DNA from: Streptomyces sp. BR123
GTDB lineage: Bacteria; Actinomycetota; Actinomycetes; Streptomycetales; Streptomycetaceae
DNA length: 53,165 nucleotides
Direction of reading: 5' to 3'
Assembly (NCBI RefSeq): GCF_013401435.1
Contig: NZ_JACBGN010000017.1
Coordinates: 1-53,165, forward strand
The notes under the pieces were generated by a model that was not told the origin of the DNA, did no database searches, and saw only the letters and a list, made by a program, of their open reading frames with translations. The position numbers were made by a program, and so were the translations under genes. Of this stretch, positions 1 through 9,026 are shown one piece after another; the first letter of the stretch is position 1; each line of letters starts with the position of its first letter.

Positions 1-59
1 GGTCGGGGGTGGTGACGGCCACAGGTCGGGGGCCGGGATTCGTGGGTATGCTCGCCGCC

Positions 60-1598
60 ATGCCCACACCCCCCTCCGCCCCTGCAGCACGGGACGAACC
101 CGTCATACGGGAGCGCGGTGACGCCTGCCCCGGCGCACTGCGCCTCCACGCGGCCGACGACGGGTACCTGGCCCGGGTGCGGATCCCCGGCGGGATGCTC
201 GGCGGGGACGCGGCCCTGCTGCTCGCCGACGCCGCCGACCGGCTGGGCGACGGGCACATCGACCTCACCTCGCGCGGCAACGCCCAGCTCCGCGGGCTCG
301 GCGCGAGCTGCGGCGGCGAACTGGCCGCGGTACTGGACCGGGCCGGGCTGCTGCCCGCGCCCACCCACGAGCGGGTCCGCAACATCGTCGCCTCGCCGCT
401 GACCGGCCTGGACCTGCCGGCGCTGCCGGACGTGGCCCCGTGGGTGGCCGAGCTGGACCGGCTGCTCTGCGCCGAGGCCCAAGCGGCCGCCCTGTCCGGC
501 CGTTTCCTGTTCGCCCTCGACGACGGCCGCGGCGACGTGGCCTCGCTGGACGCGGATGTCACCGTCGTCGCCCGCGACGCCGAACACGCCCTCGTGTACG
601 TCGCCACCGCCTCGGCTGCGACCACCTTGGCTGTGACGGCCCCGGCTGCGACCGCCTCGGCTGCGACCACCTTGGCTGTGACGGCCCCGGCTGCGACCGC
701 TCCGGCTGCGACCACCTTGGCTGTGACGGCCCCGGCTGCGACCGCTCCGGCTGCGACCGCCTCGGCCGTACGCGTGGCCGCGGAGGACGTGCCGCGTGCC
801 GCGCTGGCCGCTGCCCGCTACTTCCTCGACGCGGTCCGCGCCGCCGGTACGCGCGCCTGGCGGGCTGTCGAACTGCCCGCCGAACACGCCCTGACCGCCG
901 CCGGGTTGGCGGCCCGCCTGGAAGCCGCCGGCATCCCGGCCACCGCCGTGGCCGCGGCCTGCACCGCTGCCGCACCGGAGGGCCGGCGGAACCCGGGGGA
1001 ACAGGAACATGGGCAAGGCCCGGACGGCCCCCCCGAGACCCGCCCGGACGGGCCGGGCCCCGAGCCCGGGATCGTCGCCGGGCCCGGCGCGGCCGTCGCA
1101 CTCAGTGTGCTCGCTCCCCTCGGGCGGCTGACCACCGCTCAGTGGCGGCTGCTGGCCGGGCTGACCGGCCGGATGCGGCTCACGCCCTGGCGCGGGATCG
1201 TCGTGCCCGGCGTGCCCGCCGACCGGGCACCGCAGGCCCTGGCCGCGCTCGCCGAGGCCGGGCTCGTCACCGCCCCCGACGACCCCTGGCGTTCCGTCAC
1301 CGCCTGTACCGGGCAGCCCGGTTGCGCCAGGTCCCTGGCCGACGTCCGCGCCGACGCGCGGGCCGTCGCCGCCCGCGCGACCGGACCGCTGCCCGTGCAC
1401 TGGTCCGGCTGCGACCGCCGCTGCGGTCACCCCCGCGGCACCGCCTGGGTCGACGTCGTCGCCACCCCGGCCGGCTACGACCTCACCGTCCCCGGCGGCA
1501 GCCCACCGCACCGCGGCATCGAGACTTCCGACCACCTGGCCGCGGCCCTCGCGTCCGCACGCCGCACCACCTCCCACGACGACGCAGCGAAGAAATGA
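60..1598 (+). CDS. cobG: Precorrin-3B synthase CobG
   Basis: Monooxygenase of aerobic cobalamin synthesis (precorrin-3A to precorrin-3B), related to nitrite/sulfite reductases. The protein has two ferredoxin-like half domains (about residues 10-110 and 340-400). A C-terminal cluster-binding set C-x5-C (from residue about 416) and C-x3-C (about 451-455, CDRRC) fits an Fe-S site. ATG at 60 is chosen because the family-like sequence starts just after it; ATG 48 and GTG 9 are in-frame alternatives. The stop overlaps the cobH start (ATGA). Oddity: a run of five-residue A/T/L/V/P repeats is inserted between the two halves (see the repeat at 609-758), followed by a second low-complexity Pro/Gly-rich linker. 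Product assignment is firm. Confidence 0.9.
   Translation: MPTPPSAPAARDEPVIRERGDACPGALRLHAADDGYLARVRIPGGMLGGDAALLLADAADRLGDGHIDLTSRGNAQLRGLGASCGGELAAVLDRAGLLPAPTHERVRNIVASPLTGLDLPALPDVAPWVAELDRLLCAEAQAAALSGRFLFALDDGRGDVASLDADVTVVARDAEHALVYVATASAATTLAVTAPAATASAATTLAVTAPAATAPAATTLAVTAPAATAPAATASAVRVAAEDVPRAALAAARYFLDAVRAAGTRAWRAVELPAEHALTAAGLAARLEAAGIPATAVAAACTAAAPEGRRNPGEQEHGQGPDGPPETRPDGPGPEPGIVAGPGAAVALSVLAPLGRLTTAQWRLLAGLTGRMRLTPWRGIVVPGVPADRAPQALAALAEAGLVTAPDDPWRSVTACTGQPGCARSLADVRADARAVAARATGPLPVHWSGCDRRCGHPRGTAWVDVVATPAGYDLTVPGGSPPHRGIETSDHLAAALASARRTTSHDDAAKK
609..758 (+). repeat. In-frame 45-bp minisatellite inside cobG
   Basis: Three 45-bp copies (609-653, 654-698, 699-743) plus one 15-bp partial unit (744-758). 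Each 45-mer is itself three diverged 15-mers of the form GCCTCGGCTGCGACC, ACCTTGGCTGTGACG and GCCCCGGCTGCGACC. Translated, it gives pentapeptides such as [10 protein letters not shown] and APAAT between the two CobG half domains. The unit length is a multiple of three, so copy-number change would keep the frame. Confidence 0.9.
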
Positions 1599-2242
1599 GC
1601 GAGTACACAGTGTTCGAGTACGAGAAGGACGGCGCGGAGATCTACCGCCAGTCCTTTGCCACGATCCGCGCCGAGGCGGACCTCTCCGGGCTGCCCGCCT
1701 CCGTCGCGCAGGTCGCGGTACGCATGATTCACGCCTGCGGAATGACCGACCTGCCCCGGGACCTCGGCTACACGCCGGACGTCGTCCTGCGCGCCCGCGC
1801 CGCCCTGCACGCCGGGGCGCCCGTCCTCTGTGACGTACAGATGGTCGCCAGCGGCGTCACCCGCAAGCGGCTGCCCGCCGACAACGAGGTGGTCTGCACC
1901 CTCTCCGACCCGTCCGTGCCCGCTCTCGCACAGCGCATGGGCACCACCCGCAGCGCCGCCGCCCTCGAAGTGTGGCGCGACCGCGGCCTGCTGGAGGGCT
2001 CCGTGATCGCCGTCGGCAATGCGCCGACCGCCCTGTTCCGGCTGCTGGAGATGATCGAGGAGGGTGCCCCGCGCCCCGCCGCCGTCATCGGCGTGCCCGT
2101 CGGCTTCATCGGCGCCGCCGAGTCCAAGGACGCCCTGGCCGCCCACCCCTCGGGCCTCGACCACCTCATCGTCCGCGGCCGGCGCGGGGGCAGCGCCATC
2201 GCGGCCGCCGCCCTCAACGCGATCGCGAGTGAGGAAGAATGA
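1595..2242 (+). CDS. cobH: Precorrin-8X methylmutase CobH
   Basis: Isomerase that moves the C-11 methyl group to C-12, turning precorrin-8X into hydrogenobyrinate. The 215-residue length is normal for CobH/CbiC. Family stretches are visible: the IHACGM segment near residue 50 carries the His expected of the active site, and the GNAPTAL and GVPVGF(I) segments are typical. ATG 1595 overlaps the cobG stop by four bases and the gene ends overlapping the next start at 2239, so translation is probably coupled along cobG-cobH-cobIJ. Confidence 0.93.
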   Translation: MSEYTVFEYEKDGAEIYRQSFATIRAEADLSGLPASVAQVAVRMIHACGMTDLPRDLGYTPDVVLRARAALHAGAPVLCDVQMVASGVTRKRLPADNEVVCTLSDPSVPALAQRMGTTRSAAALEVWRDRGLLEGSVIAVGNAPTALFRLLEMIEEGAPRPAAVIGVPVGFIGAAESKDALAAHPSGLDHLIVRGRRGGSAIAAAALNAIASEEE

Positions 2243-3777
2243 GCAGCAGCGCCAGCACCAGCACCATCAGCACCGGCAGCGCCGGCGTCGGCGCCAAGGG
2301 CCGTCTGTACGGGGTGGGGCTCGGCCCCGGTGACCCGTCGTTGATGACCCTGCGGGCCGTCGAGGTGATCGGCGAGGCCGATGTCGTCGCCTACCACAGC
2401 GCCCGCCACGGCCGTTCCATCGCCCGCTCCATCGCCGCCCGCCACCTGCGCGCGGACCACATCGAGGAGCCGCTGGTCTACCCGGTCACCACCGAGACCA
2501 CCGACCACCCCGGTGGCTACCAGGGTGCGATGGAGGAGTTCTACGAGGCCTCCGCCGCCCGCCTGGCCGCGCACCTGGACGCCGGCCGGACCGTCGCGGT
2601 CCTCGCCGAGGGCGACCCGCTCTTCTACGGCTCGTACATGCACATGCACAAGCGGCTCGCCGACCGCTACGAGGCCGAGGTCATCCCCGGCGTGACCTCG
2701 GTCAGTGCCGCGGCCGCCCGCCTGGGCACCCCGCTCGTGGAGGGCGAGGAGGTGCTCACCATCCTCCCCGGCACCCTGCCCGAGGAGGAGCTCACCGCCC
2801 GCCTGGCCGCCACCGATTCCGCGGTCGTCATGAAGCTGGGACGCACCTTCCCGGCCGTGCGCCGCGCGATGGAGGGCAGCGGCCGCCTCGCCGAGGCCCG
2901 CTACGTCGAGCGCGCCACGATGGAGGGGGAGCGGACCGGCGTCCTCGCGGAGACCGATCCGGACACCGTCCCCTACTTCGCCGTCGCCGTCGTGCCCAGC
3001 CGGGTCGGCAATCCCGGCAGCGTGCCGTCCGGGCCCGGCGGGGTCTGCGTCGTCGGCACCGGGCCGGCCGGGCCGCTGTGGCTCACCCCCGAGACGCGCC
3101 GGGCGCTGTCCGACGCCGAGGTCCTGATCGGCTACACCACGTACCTGGACCGCGTCCCCGCCAGGCCGGGGCAGATCCGGCACGGCTCCGACAACAAGGT
3201 CGAGTCGGAGCGCGCCGAGTTCGCCCTCGACCTGGCCCGGCGCGGCAAGCGGGTCGCCGTGGTCTCCGGTGGCGACCCGGGCGTCTTCGCCATGGCCACT
3301 GCTGTGTTGGAGGTCGCCGCGCAGCCCGAGTACAAGGACGTGCCCGTACGGGTCCTGCCGGGCGTGACCGCGGCCAACGCGGCGGCCGCCGCGGCCGGCG
3401 CCCCGCTCGGCCACGACTACGCCACCATCTCCCTGTCCGACCGGCTCAAGCCGTGGGAGGTCATCGAGGAGCGGCTGCGCGCGGCCGCCGCGGCCGACCT
3501 GGTCCTCGCCCTGTACAACCCGGGCTCGCGCAGCCGGAACTGGCAGGTCGCCAAGGCTCGCGAGCTGCTGCTGGGGCTGCGCCCGGCACGGACCCCGGTG
3601 GTCGTCGCCCGCGACGTGGGCGGACCGGAGCAGTCCGTCCGCATCGTCACGCTCGGCACGCTGGAGCCCTCCGAGGTCGACATGCGCACGCTCCTGCTCA
3701 TCGGCTCCTCGCAGACGCAGGTCACGGAGCGCCCGGACGGCTCGTCCGTCACCTGGACCCCCCGCCGGTACGGCTGA
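2239..3777 (+). CDS. cobIJ: Fused precorrin-2 C20- / precorrin-3B C17-methyltransferase CobIJ
   Basis: A 512-residue fusion of two tetrapyrrole (SAM-dependent) methylases. The N-terminal half (about 15-255) begins [12 protein letters not shown] and carries the [11 protein letters not shown] loop, as in CobI. The C-terminal half (about 268-500) begins [10 protein letters not shown] and carries the [11 protein letters not shown] loop, as in CobJ. The pair methylates C-20 of precorrin-2 and C-17 of precorrin-3B, the latter being CobG's product. The first residues are Ser/Thr/Gly-rich and poorly conserved. The fusion is common in actinobacteria. ATG 2239 overlaps cobH by four bases. Last gene of the + block. 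Confidence 0.93.
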   Translation: MSSSASTSTISTGSAGVGAKGRLYGVGLGPGDPSLMTLRAVEVIGEADVVAYHSARHGRSIARSIAARHLRADHIEEPLVYPVTTETTDHPGGYQGAMEEFYEASAARLAAHLDAGRTVAVLAEGDPLFYGSYMHMHKRLADRYEAEVIPGVTSVSAAAARLGTPLVEGEEVLTILPGTLPEEELTARLAATDSAVVMKLGRTFPAVRRAMEGSGRLAEARYVERATMEGERTGVLAETDPDTVPYFAVAVVPSRVGNPGSVPSGPGGVCVVGTGPAGPLWLTPETRRALSDAEVLIGYTTYLDRVPARPGQIRHGSDNKVESERAEFALDLARRGKRVAVVSGGDPGVFAMATAVLEVAAQPEYKDVPVRVLPGVTAANAAAAAAGAPLGHDYATISLSDRLKPWEVIEERLRAAAAADLVLALYNPGSRSRNWQVAKARELLLGLRPARTPVVVARDVGGPEQSVRIVTLGTLEPSEVDMRTLLLIGSSQTQVTERPDGSSVTWTPRRYG

Positions 3778-3862
3778 GGGGGCGGGGCGGGGGCGATGGG
3801 TTTCCGGGGCTTCCCGGCCGCCCGTCGTCCTTCCGGGGCGGGCCGGCCTGTAAGACGTCATC

Positions 3863-4143
3863 TCATGTGGCGAGTCTGCGATAGCAGATGAGGGTGCAGG
3901 CAATGCTGGTGAAGGCCAGGAAGTGTTCGGCCTTGCGTTCGTAGCGGCGGTGGAGCCGGCGGCAGCCGGCGAGCCAGGCCATGGTGCGTTCGATGGTCCA
4001 GCGAGGGCGGCCCGGTCGCTGCGAGGACTCGATGCCTCTGCGGCGTTCGCGCCCGAGATTCCGACGGAGAGGGCAGACCGGTCCGCTCCGTGATCAAGTG
4101 GATCTTCGATCCGTCCAACTCCGACAGCAGGGAGCGTCTCCTC
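3863..4143 (-). pseudogene. IS5-type transposase remnant (C-terminal end plus an internal piece)
   Basis: On the minus strand, codons ending at stop 3863-3865 read as a normal IS5-type transposase C-terminus: WTIERTMAWLAG, then a Cys-Arg-rich stretch, then ACTLICYRRLAT. Upstream, in another frame (about 4085-4133), is a second conserved piece, DGSKIHLITERTGLP. The middle of the catalytic domain is missing and the pieces are joined out of frame, so the gene is dead. The remnant ends a few bases before the ATG of the histone-like gene, whose SD-like AGGGAG at 4129-4134 falls within it. Family-level assignment is from memory of IS5-group sequences. Confidence 0.8.
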
Positions 4144-4145
4144 CT

Positions 4146-4925
4146 ATGACCGCACAGCCCGCACGCCCTGAGCGCAGCGGTCCCGAGACCGCCTCGTTCA
4201 TGGATGTCTCGCCGTTCAAGCCTTCTCTCGTCAAAGCGGTGTTCAGGGACGTGACCCCGATGCACGTCTCTCGGTCGGCCGCGTGGGCCGCCGCGTCGGT
4301 GACGCGGACAGTGCTGACGGAGATCATCGACGGCGCGAGGGGAGCGGCGGCGAAGGAGGCCCGGAAGAAGCTGATTCCCAGGGACCTGCTTTCGGCGATC
4401 GACCGGAACGTCGAGCTCGAGGTGGGGGAGAAGTGGTACGACCACAGCCCGACGTTTCGAGGCCTGACCGGTGTCCTGTACGACGCCGAGGGCGTCATCG
4501 TGCCTTCTCGTCAGCGCAGCAGGTCACGCAAGCCGAGTGCTGTGGCCGGCGCCCACAGGTTCGAGGCCGGGGTCAAGAAGCTGCTGCGGAGCCAGGGGGC
4601 GGCGGCCGTCCCGGCGATGGTCCGCGACCTGGACGGAATCGCGAGCGTGTTCCTGACGGACCTCGCCCGGGACGCGGCCATGGTCGTCCGCGAGGGCGGG
4701 GTCAAACGTTTCGGTACGGTCACCCCAGTGATGCCGGGCGAAACGGCCCCGACCCCGTTCCTCAAGGATTCCCTACGAGCCTGGTCCGCCCGCACGGGGG
4801 ACAGGCGGACCATCGGCACGGATGACATCCTGGCCGCCACCACGATTCAGTTGTTCGGCGGCAACCTCAGGCAGCGAGCCCTCACCGAGGCACGCGAGGC
4901 GACACGGAACACTTCGGCCGGCTGA
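4146..4925 (+). CDS. Tandem histone-fold protein resembling an H2A-H2B fusion
   Basis: 259 residues. What I see: fold 1 (about 25-100) has a short helix, a long helix (about 43-70, with TRTVLTEIIDGA), a basic loop EARKKLIP and PRDLLSAID, followed by RNVELEVGE. This matches the order and wording of eukaryotic H2A (its LTAEILEL, IIPRHLQLAI and NDEEL stretches); FRGLTGVLYDAEGVIVP (104-120) resembles the H2A docking tail. Basic linker 121-137 (SRQRSRSRK). Fold 2 (about 138-255): FEAGVKKLLRS, a long helix 155-183, then RRTIGTDDILAATTI at 220-234 (compare H2B RSTITSREIQTAV) and a final Arg-rich helix ending NTSAG, like the H2B C-terminal helix. An extra ~30 residues (184-218) precede the last loop. 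Inference: a self-contained H2A/H2B-like pseudodimer that may bind DNA. Alternatives: NF-YC/NF-YB-like or other histone-fold pair. Flanked by IS5 remnants; no H3/H4-like partner in the window. SD AGGGAG 11 nt upstream. Confidence 0.75.
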   Translation: MTAQPARPERSGPETASFMDVSPFKPSLVKAVFRDVTPMHVSRSAAWAAASVTRTVLTEIIDGARGAAAKEARKKLIPRDLLSAIDRNVELEVGEKWYDHSPTFRGLTGVLYDAEGVIVPSRQRSRSRKPSAVAGAHRFEAGVKKLLRSQGAAAVPAMVRDLDGIASVFLTDLARDAAMVVREGGVKRFGTVTPVMPGETAPTPFLKDSLRAWSARTGDRRTIGTDDILAATTIQLFGGNLRQRALTEAREATRNTSAG

Positions 4926-4934
4926 GCGGGTGCG

Positions 4935-4985
4935 ACCGGCATCGCCGCCTGCACCCTCATCTGCCACCGCCGACTCGCCACATGA
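4935..4985 (+). pseudogene. Second IS5-type transposase C-terminal scrap, inverted relative to 3863-4143
   Basis: The last ~16 codons of the same transposase type: it reads ACTLICHRRLAT followed by TGA (4983-4985), against ACTLICYRRLAT then TGA on the minus strand at 3863-3911. The two 3' ends point outward and enclose the histone-like gene as a roughly 45-bp imperfect inverted repeat. The rest of this copy is absent. Confidence 0.75.
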
Positions 4986-5112
4986 GACGGCCTCTACCGC
5001 GGTCCGGCATCCGCCACGAGGCAGTGGTGCGCCCGGGACCGCTACGCGCTCCTCGTGGTTCGGCGGCCGGCGGAGGCCGGTGGGCGGCGGCCTCACCGCC
5101 GCGCCGGAGGCC

Positions 5113-5904
5113 TCAGGTGCGCGCCGCGTGCTCGTGCAGCCAGGCCGCCGCGGCCGCTGCGGTGCCGGCTTCCGGGACGCCCTCGGGGACCGGAGGGCGG
5201 CGGACGACGAGGACGGGGACGCCGGCCGCGCGGGCCGCGGCCAGCTTGGGGGCGGTGGCGGAGCCGCCGCTGTCCTTGGTGACCAGGAGGTCGATCCGGT
5301 GCCGGGAGAGGAGTTCGCGCTCGTCGCCGAGGGTGAACGGGCCGCGGGCCAGCAGTACTTCGAGGCGCGGCGGCACCGGACCGGCCGGGGGGTCCACGGA
5401 GCGCACGAGGAACCACGGACGGGTCAGGTGCGCGAAGGCGTGCAGTCCGGTACGGCCGGTGGTGAGGAAGACCCGGGCGGCGCCGAGGCGGGGGAGGAGG
5501 GCCGCCGCCCCGTCGAGGTCCGGTGCGAAGGTCCAGTCGTCGCCGGGGCCCGGGGTCCAGCCGGGGCGGCGCAGAGCCAGCAGCGGGACCCCCGAAAGCG
5601 CCGCAGCACGGGCCGCGTTGAAGCTCATCCGCTCCGCGAACGGGTGGGTGGCGTCCACCAGGTGGGTGACCCGGTGGGTGGCGATCCAGGCCGCGAGGCC
5701 CTCCGGCCCGCCGAACCCGCCGATGCGGACCTCGCCCGGCGGGAGTACGGGTGCGGCGACCCGCCCGGCCAGTGAGCTCGTCACCCGGAACGGAGGTGTG
5801 GGCGGGGCGGGTTCGGGGGCTGCCAGGGTTTCCGCGAGACGGCGGGCCTCCGTGGTGCCGCCCAGGATGAGGACGTGCGGCCCGGCGTGCGGTTCAGCAG
5901 ACAT
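5113..5904 (-). CDS. cobK: Precorrin-6A reductase CobK
   Basis: NADPH-dependent reduction of precorrin-6A to dihydro-precorrin-6. The N-terminal VLILGGTTEARRLAE (about 10-24) is the family's nucleotide-binding start. DATHPFAERMS near residue 90 and VTKDSGGSATAPK near 213 are CobK/CbiJ signatures. 263 residues, normal length. Third gene of the minus block cobL-cobM-cobK; its start overlaps the end of cobM by 11 bases. Confidence 0.92.
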   Translation of the reverse strand: MSAEPHAGPHVLILGGTTEARRLAETLAAPEPAPPTPPFRVTSSLAGRVAAPVLPPGEVRIGGFGGPEGLAAWIATHRVTHLVDATHPFAERMSFNAARAAALSGVPLLALRRPGWTPGPGDDWTFAPDLDGAAALLPRLGAARVFLTTGRTGLHAFAHLTRPWFLVRSVDPPAGPVPPRLEVLLARGPFTLGDERELLSRHRIDLLVTKDSGGSATAPKLAAARAAGVPVLVVRRPPVPEGVPEAGTAAAAAAWLHEHAART

Positions 5905-6643
5905 GCCGGTCGCGCTCGGGGGAGTACAGGTGGCTGTCGCGGAACTGCTCGGCGCCGAGGGTGCGGCCCACCACGATGACCGCCGTGCGGACCAGGCCCG
6001 CCTCCTTCACCTGGTCGGCGATGTCGGCCAGCGTGCCGCGCAGGATCAGCTCGTCGGGGCGGCTGGCCATCGCCACCACTGCCACGGGGCAGTCGGCCCC
6101 GTAGTGCGGCAGCAGTTCGCCGACGACCCGGTCCACGTAGCGCGTGGCCAGGTGCAGCACGAGGAGGGCGCCGCTGCGGCCCAGGGTGGCCAGGTCCTCG
6201 CCGGGGGGCATCGGGGTGGCCTGCTGGGCGATACGGGTCAGGATCACGGTCTGGCCGACGGTGGGGACGGTCAGCTCCCGCTTCAGCGAGGCCGCCGCCG
6301 CGGCGAACGCGGGCACGCCCGGCACCACCTCGTACGGAATGCCGGCCGCGTCGAGCCGCCGCATCTGCTCGGCGACCGCGCTGAAGATGGACGGGTCGCC
6401 CGAGTGGAGCCGCGCCACGTCCCGGCCCGCCTCGTGGGCCCGTACGCACTCGGCGACGATCTCGTCGAGGTTCAGCTGCGAGGTGTCGACGAGGCGGGCG
6501 CCGGGCGGGCACTCCGCCAGCAGCTCGCGCGGGACGAGGCTGCCCGCGTACAGGCAGACCGGGGCGGCGGCCAGGGTCCGGGCACCGCGCACCGTGATCA
6601 GGTCGGCGGCGCCGGGGCCCGCACCGATGAAGTACACGGTCAT
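5894..6643 (-). CDS. cobM: Precorrin-4 C11-methyltransferase CobM
   Basis: SAM-dependent tetrapyrrole methylase, 249 residues. It starts with VYFIGAGPGAADLITVRG, has LHSGDPSIFSAV near residue 85 and VVPGVPAFAAAAA near 107, which are the SAM-binding loops. ILTRIAQQATPMP is typical of CobM/CbiF. Start ATG 6643 overlaps the cobL stop (6640) by four bases. It acts after CobJ in the same pathway as the genes on the other side of the histone island. Confidence 0.93.
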   Translation of the reverse strand: MTVYFIGAGPGAADLITVRGARTLAAAPVCLYAGSLVPRELLAECPPGARLVDTSQLNLDEIVAECVRAHEAGRDVARLHSGDPSIFSAVAEQMRRLDAAGIPYEVVPGVPAFAAAAASLKRELTVPTVGQTVILTRIAQQATPMPPGEDLATLGRSGALLVLHLATRYVDRVVGELLPHYGADCPVAVVAMASRPDELILRGTLADIADQVKEAGLVRTAVIVVGRTLGAEQFRDSHLYSPERDRHVC

Positions 6644-7911
6644 GTCTGGGGGTCCTTTTCGTTCGCGGGCAGGGCTTGCTTGGTGACGGACCACTGGGTT
6701 ACCGGCATCGCCTGCCGCCAGCCGGTGAAGCCGCCGACCGGCACCGCGTGGGCGACGGCCAGTTTCACCAGGTCGCCGCCGTGCCGCCGGTACCGCTCGG
6801 TCAGGACCGCCTCCGATTCGAGGGTGACGGTGTTGACCACCAGTCGGCCGCCGGGGGCCAGGGCTTCCCAGGCGGCGTCCAGCAGGCCGGGGGCGGTCAG
6901 GCCGCCGCCGATGAACACGGCCTCGGGGGAGGGGAGTCCGGCCAGCGCCGCGGGGGCGGAGCCGGTGACCACCCGCAGGCCGGGAACACCGAGCGCGGCC
7001 GCGTTGCGGGTGATGCGGGCCGCCCGCTCCGGGACGCGTTCCACCGCCACCGCCCGGCAGGAGGGGTGCGTGCGCATCCACTCGATGCCGATGGAGCCGG
7101 AGCCGCCGCCGATGTCCCACAGCAGTTCGCCGGGGGCCGGGGCGAGGGCGCACAGCGTCGCGGCCCGCACGTGGCGCTTGGTCAGCTGGCCGTCGTGCTC
7201 GTACGCGGTGTCGGGCAGGCCCGGGGTCGCGCCGAGGCGCGGGCCGGGCGCGGCCGGGTCGCGGCGGCAGTCGACGGCCACCACGTTCAGGGGGTCGCCG
7301 GGTGCGCGGTCCCAGCTGTCGGCGCGGCCCTCGTACGCGTCCTCGCGCTCGGAGCCGAGCTGCTCCAGCACCCGCATCCGGCTCGGGCCGAAGCCCTGCT
7401 CGCACAGGAGAGCGGCGATCTCGTTCGGGGTCGCCGCTCCGGCGCTGAGCACCAGCACCCGCCGTCCCTCGTACAGGGCGGCCGCGAGCCGGGCCACCGG
7501 ACGGCCCACCACCGTGACGACCTCGGTCTCCTCCACCGGCCAGCCCAGGCGGGCGCAGGCGTACGACACCGAGGACGGGTGCGGGTGGACCAGCAGGGCC
7601 CCGGGCCCGAGTTCCTCCGACAGTGCGCGCCCGATCCCGTAGAACATGGGGTCGCCGCTGGCGAGCACGGCGACCCGGCGCCCGGCGTGCTCCGCCATCA
7701 GTTTCGGCACCGCCGGCCGCAGCGGGCTCGGCCAGGCCACCCGCTCGCCGCGGCAGTCCGCGCCGGGCAGCAGGTCCAGTTGCCGCGGCCCGCCGATCAG
7801 CACCTCGGCCGAGGCGAGGGCGGAGCGCGCGGCGGCGGTGAGCCCGGCCCAGCCGTCGGCGCCGACGCCGACGACCGTGACGGGTATGGGGGGCGGCGGT
7901 GCGGGGCTCAC
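6640..7911 (-). CDS. cobL: Precorrin-6Y C5,15-methyltransferase (decarboxylating) CobL
   Basis: 423 residues made of two methyltransferases. The N-terminal CbiE-type tetrapyrrole methylase (about 8-205) has VTVVGVGADGW and LASGDPMFYGIG. The C-terminal CbiT-type Rossmann methyltransferase (about 235-400) has LLWDIGGGSGSIGIEW. It adds methyls at C-5 and C-15 and removes the C-12 acetate carboxyl. First gene of the minus block. The 314 bp upstream show no recognisable B12 riboswitch, so control of this block is unclear. Confidence 0.93.
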   Translation of the reverse strand: MSPAPPPPIPVTVVGVGADGWAGLTAAARSALASAEVLIGGPRQLDLLPGADCRGERVAWPSPLRPAVPKLMAEHAGRRVAVLASGDPMFYGIGRALSEELGPGALLVHPHPSSVSYACARLGWPVEETEVVTVVGRPVARLAAALYEGRRVLVLSAGAATPNEIAALLCEQGFGPSRMRVLEQLGSEREDAYEGRADSWDRAPGDPLNVVAVDCRRDPAAPGPRLGATPGLPDTAYEHDGQLTKRHVRAATLCALAPAPGELLWDIGGGSGSIGIEWMRTHPSCRAVAVERVPERAARITRNAAALGVPGLRVVTGSAPAALAGLPSPEAVFIGGGLTAPGLLDAAWEALAPGGRLVVNTVTLESEAVLTERYRRHGGDLVKLAVAHAVPVGGFTGWRQAMPVTQWSVTKQALPANEKDPQT

Positions 7912-8225
7912 GGAGCGGTACCTCGGGGCGTAGGGGACGGACGGACCCGCAGCCTACTGGCCGGGAGGCCCGGCCCCTGGTCCACCCCCGCGCAACGGCC
8001 GGGCTACCCGCGGTAACTCGCCGTCGCGAGGGCAGCGACGAGGCCGACGTGCCGTGAGCAACCCGGGGTAGCGGCCACCGCGCCCGGTGTCCGGCCCGAC
8101 GACTCCTTCGGTCCGCGGTTCGGCCGGCGCGGGGCGCCGGTCCGCTCCCGGCGGGCGAAGCCGACCCCGGACGGCGACGCCGCCCGGCGGCTGTGGACCG
8201 CCTCGGAGAACCGTGCGAACCGGAT
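7912..8225. other. Intergenic stretch between cobL and the DUF1326 gene
   Basis: 314 bases holding the upstream region of cobL on the minus strand and the 3' end of the DUF1326 gene. I looked for a cobalamin riboswitch on the minus strand and did not find its conserved core box. No gene or clear promoter was recognised. Confidence 0.5.
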
Positions 8226-8897
8226 TCACGCGGCCTGCCCGACCTCGTCCGGCCCCGCCCAGTCGAACGGGATGTACTTGCTGGACTGGCCGGGCCTGCT
8301 CCACTCGAAGCCGAAGGCGTCGGCGCGGTTGGCAGTCGCCCGGCCCCAGGTCACCACCTGCCCCGGCCCCGTCTCGCAGCCCGGCATGTTCGTCGACTGG
8401 ACGCGCGCGCCCTCCGGGGTGGTGGGCCCGGTGAGCGCTTCGCCGCGGGCCTCGACCCGGCCCGGAACGGCCGCCCACCAGGCGCTGAGGTCCTCGGCGA
8501 CCTCCATCTCGATGGGCGCGAAGTCCATGCCCCGCATCTCCGCGCCGAGCGTCTCGCCCAGCCGGGCGGGCCACCCGCCGGCCTGCCCACTGAAGATCAT
8601 CCGGAGCGCCTCGCGCTGGGGCTCGTCGGCCCGCTCGTCGAAGAACACCGCCGCATACGCCTCGGAGTGCTTGGCCCACACGTTGCCGACGAAGGAAGCC
8701 AGCATCAGCACGTTGAGGCCGTCCAGGGGCACGTCCCCGTACCGCCCCTCACGGATGTGCCAGGCCAGGACGCCGTCGCAGGCGCCGTACGTCGGCAGCT
8801 GCGCGAACGTGCACGGACAGGGCACATGGCACCTGCACGTGTCGAACCAGTCGCCCACTGCACGCCATTTCGGGACCGTCACCGTTTCCGCGGACAT
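8226..8897 (-). CDS. DUF1326 family protein
   Basis: 223 residues of a conserved but uncharacterised family. Visible: DTCRCHVPCPCTFA near residue 19 with four closely spaced cysteines, suggesting metal or thiol chemistry; LNVLMLASF and the MIFSGQAGG(W) stretch are typical of the family. No signal peptide. ATG 8897 follows a strong GAGGAGGC. It is divergent from, and 129 bp away from, a DUF2182 membrane protein. The two families often occur together, so a shared metal-related role is inferred, not shown. Confidence 0.85.
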   Translation of the reverse strand: MSAETVTVPKWRAVGDWFDTCRCHVPCPCTFAQLPTYGACDGVLAWHIREGRYGDVPLDGLNVLMLASFVGNVWAKHSEAYAAVFFDERADEPQREALRMIFSGQAGGWPARLGETLGAEMRGMDFAPIEMEVAEDLSAWWAAVPGRVEARGEALTGPTTPEGARVQSTNMPGCETGPGQVVTWGRATANRADAFGFEWSRPGQSSKYIPFDWAGPDEVGQAA

Positions 8898-9026
8898 CGC
8901 GCCGCCTCCTCGTGACCGTGAGCACAGCCCTCCACCCCGATTCTCCCCCCTCCACCCGACCGCGGGCCATCGGGGCGGGCCGGGTCGCACCGCGCGCCGG
9001 AACGCCCCCTGTGCTGTCCTGTACGT

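Noticed and set aside
609..758. Regular repeats taken as a CRISPR array
   Set aside because: Units are contiguous with no unique spacers and encode pentapeptides in frame within cobG.
1768..3903. 711-codon minus-strand open frame opposite cobH/cobIJ
   Set aside because: No family signal, and the plus strand holds clear cobalamin enzymes.
3858..4445. Long minus-strand open frame across the IS5 remnant and the histone-like gene
   Set aside because: Its frame is shifted against the real transposase codons in the 3' part and antisense to the histone-like gene in the rest; it is an artefact of GC-rich sequence.
7912..8225. Possible cobalamin riboswitch upstream of cobL
   Set aside because: I searched the minus strand for the conserved core box and the flanking helices and could not find them.
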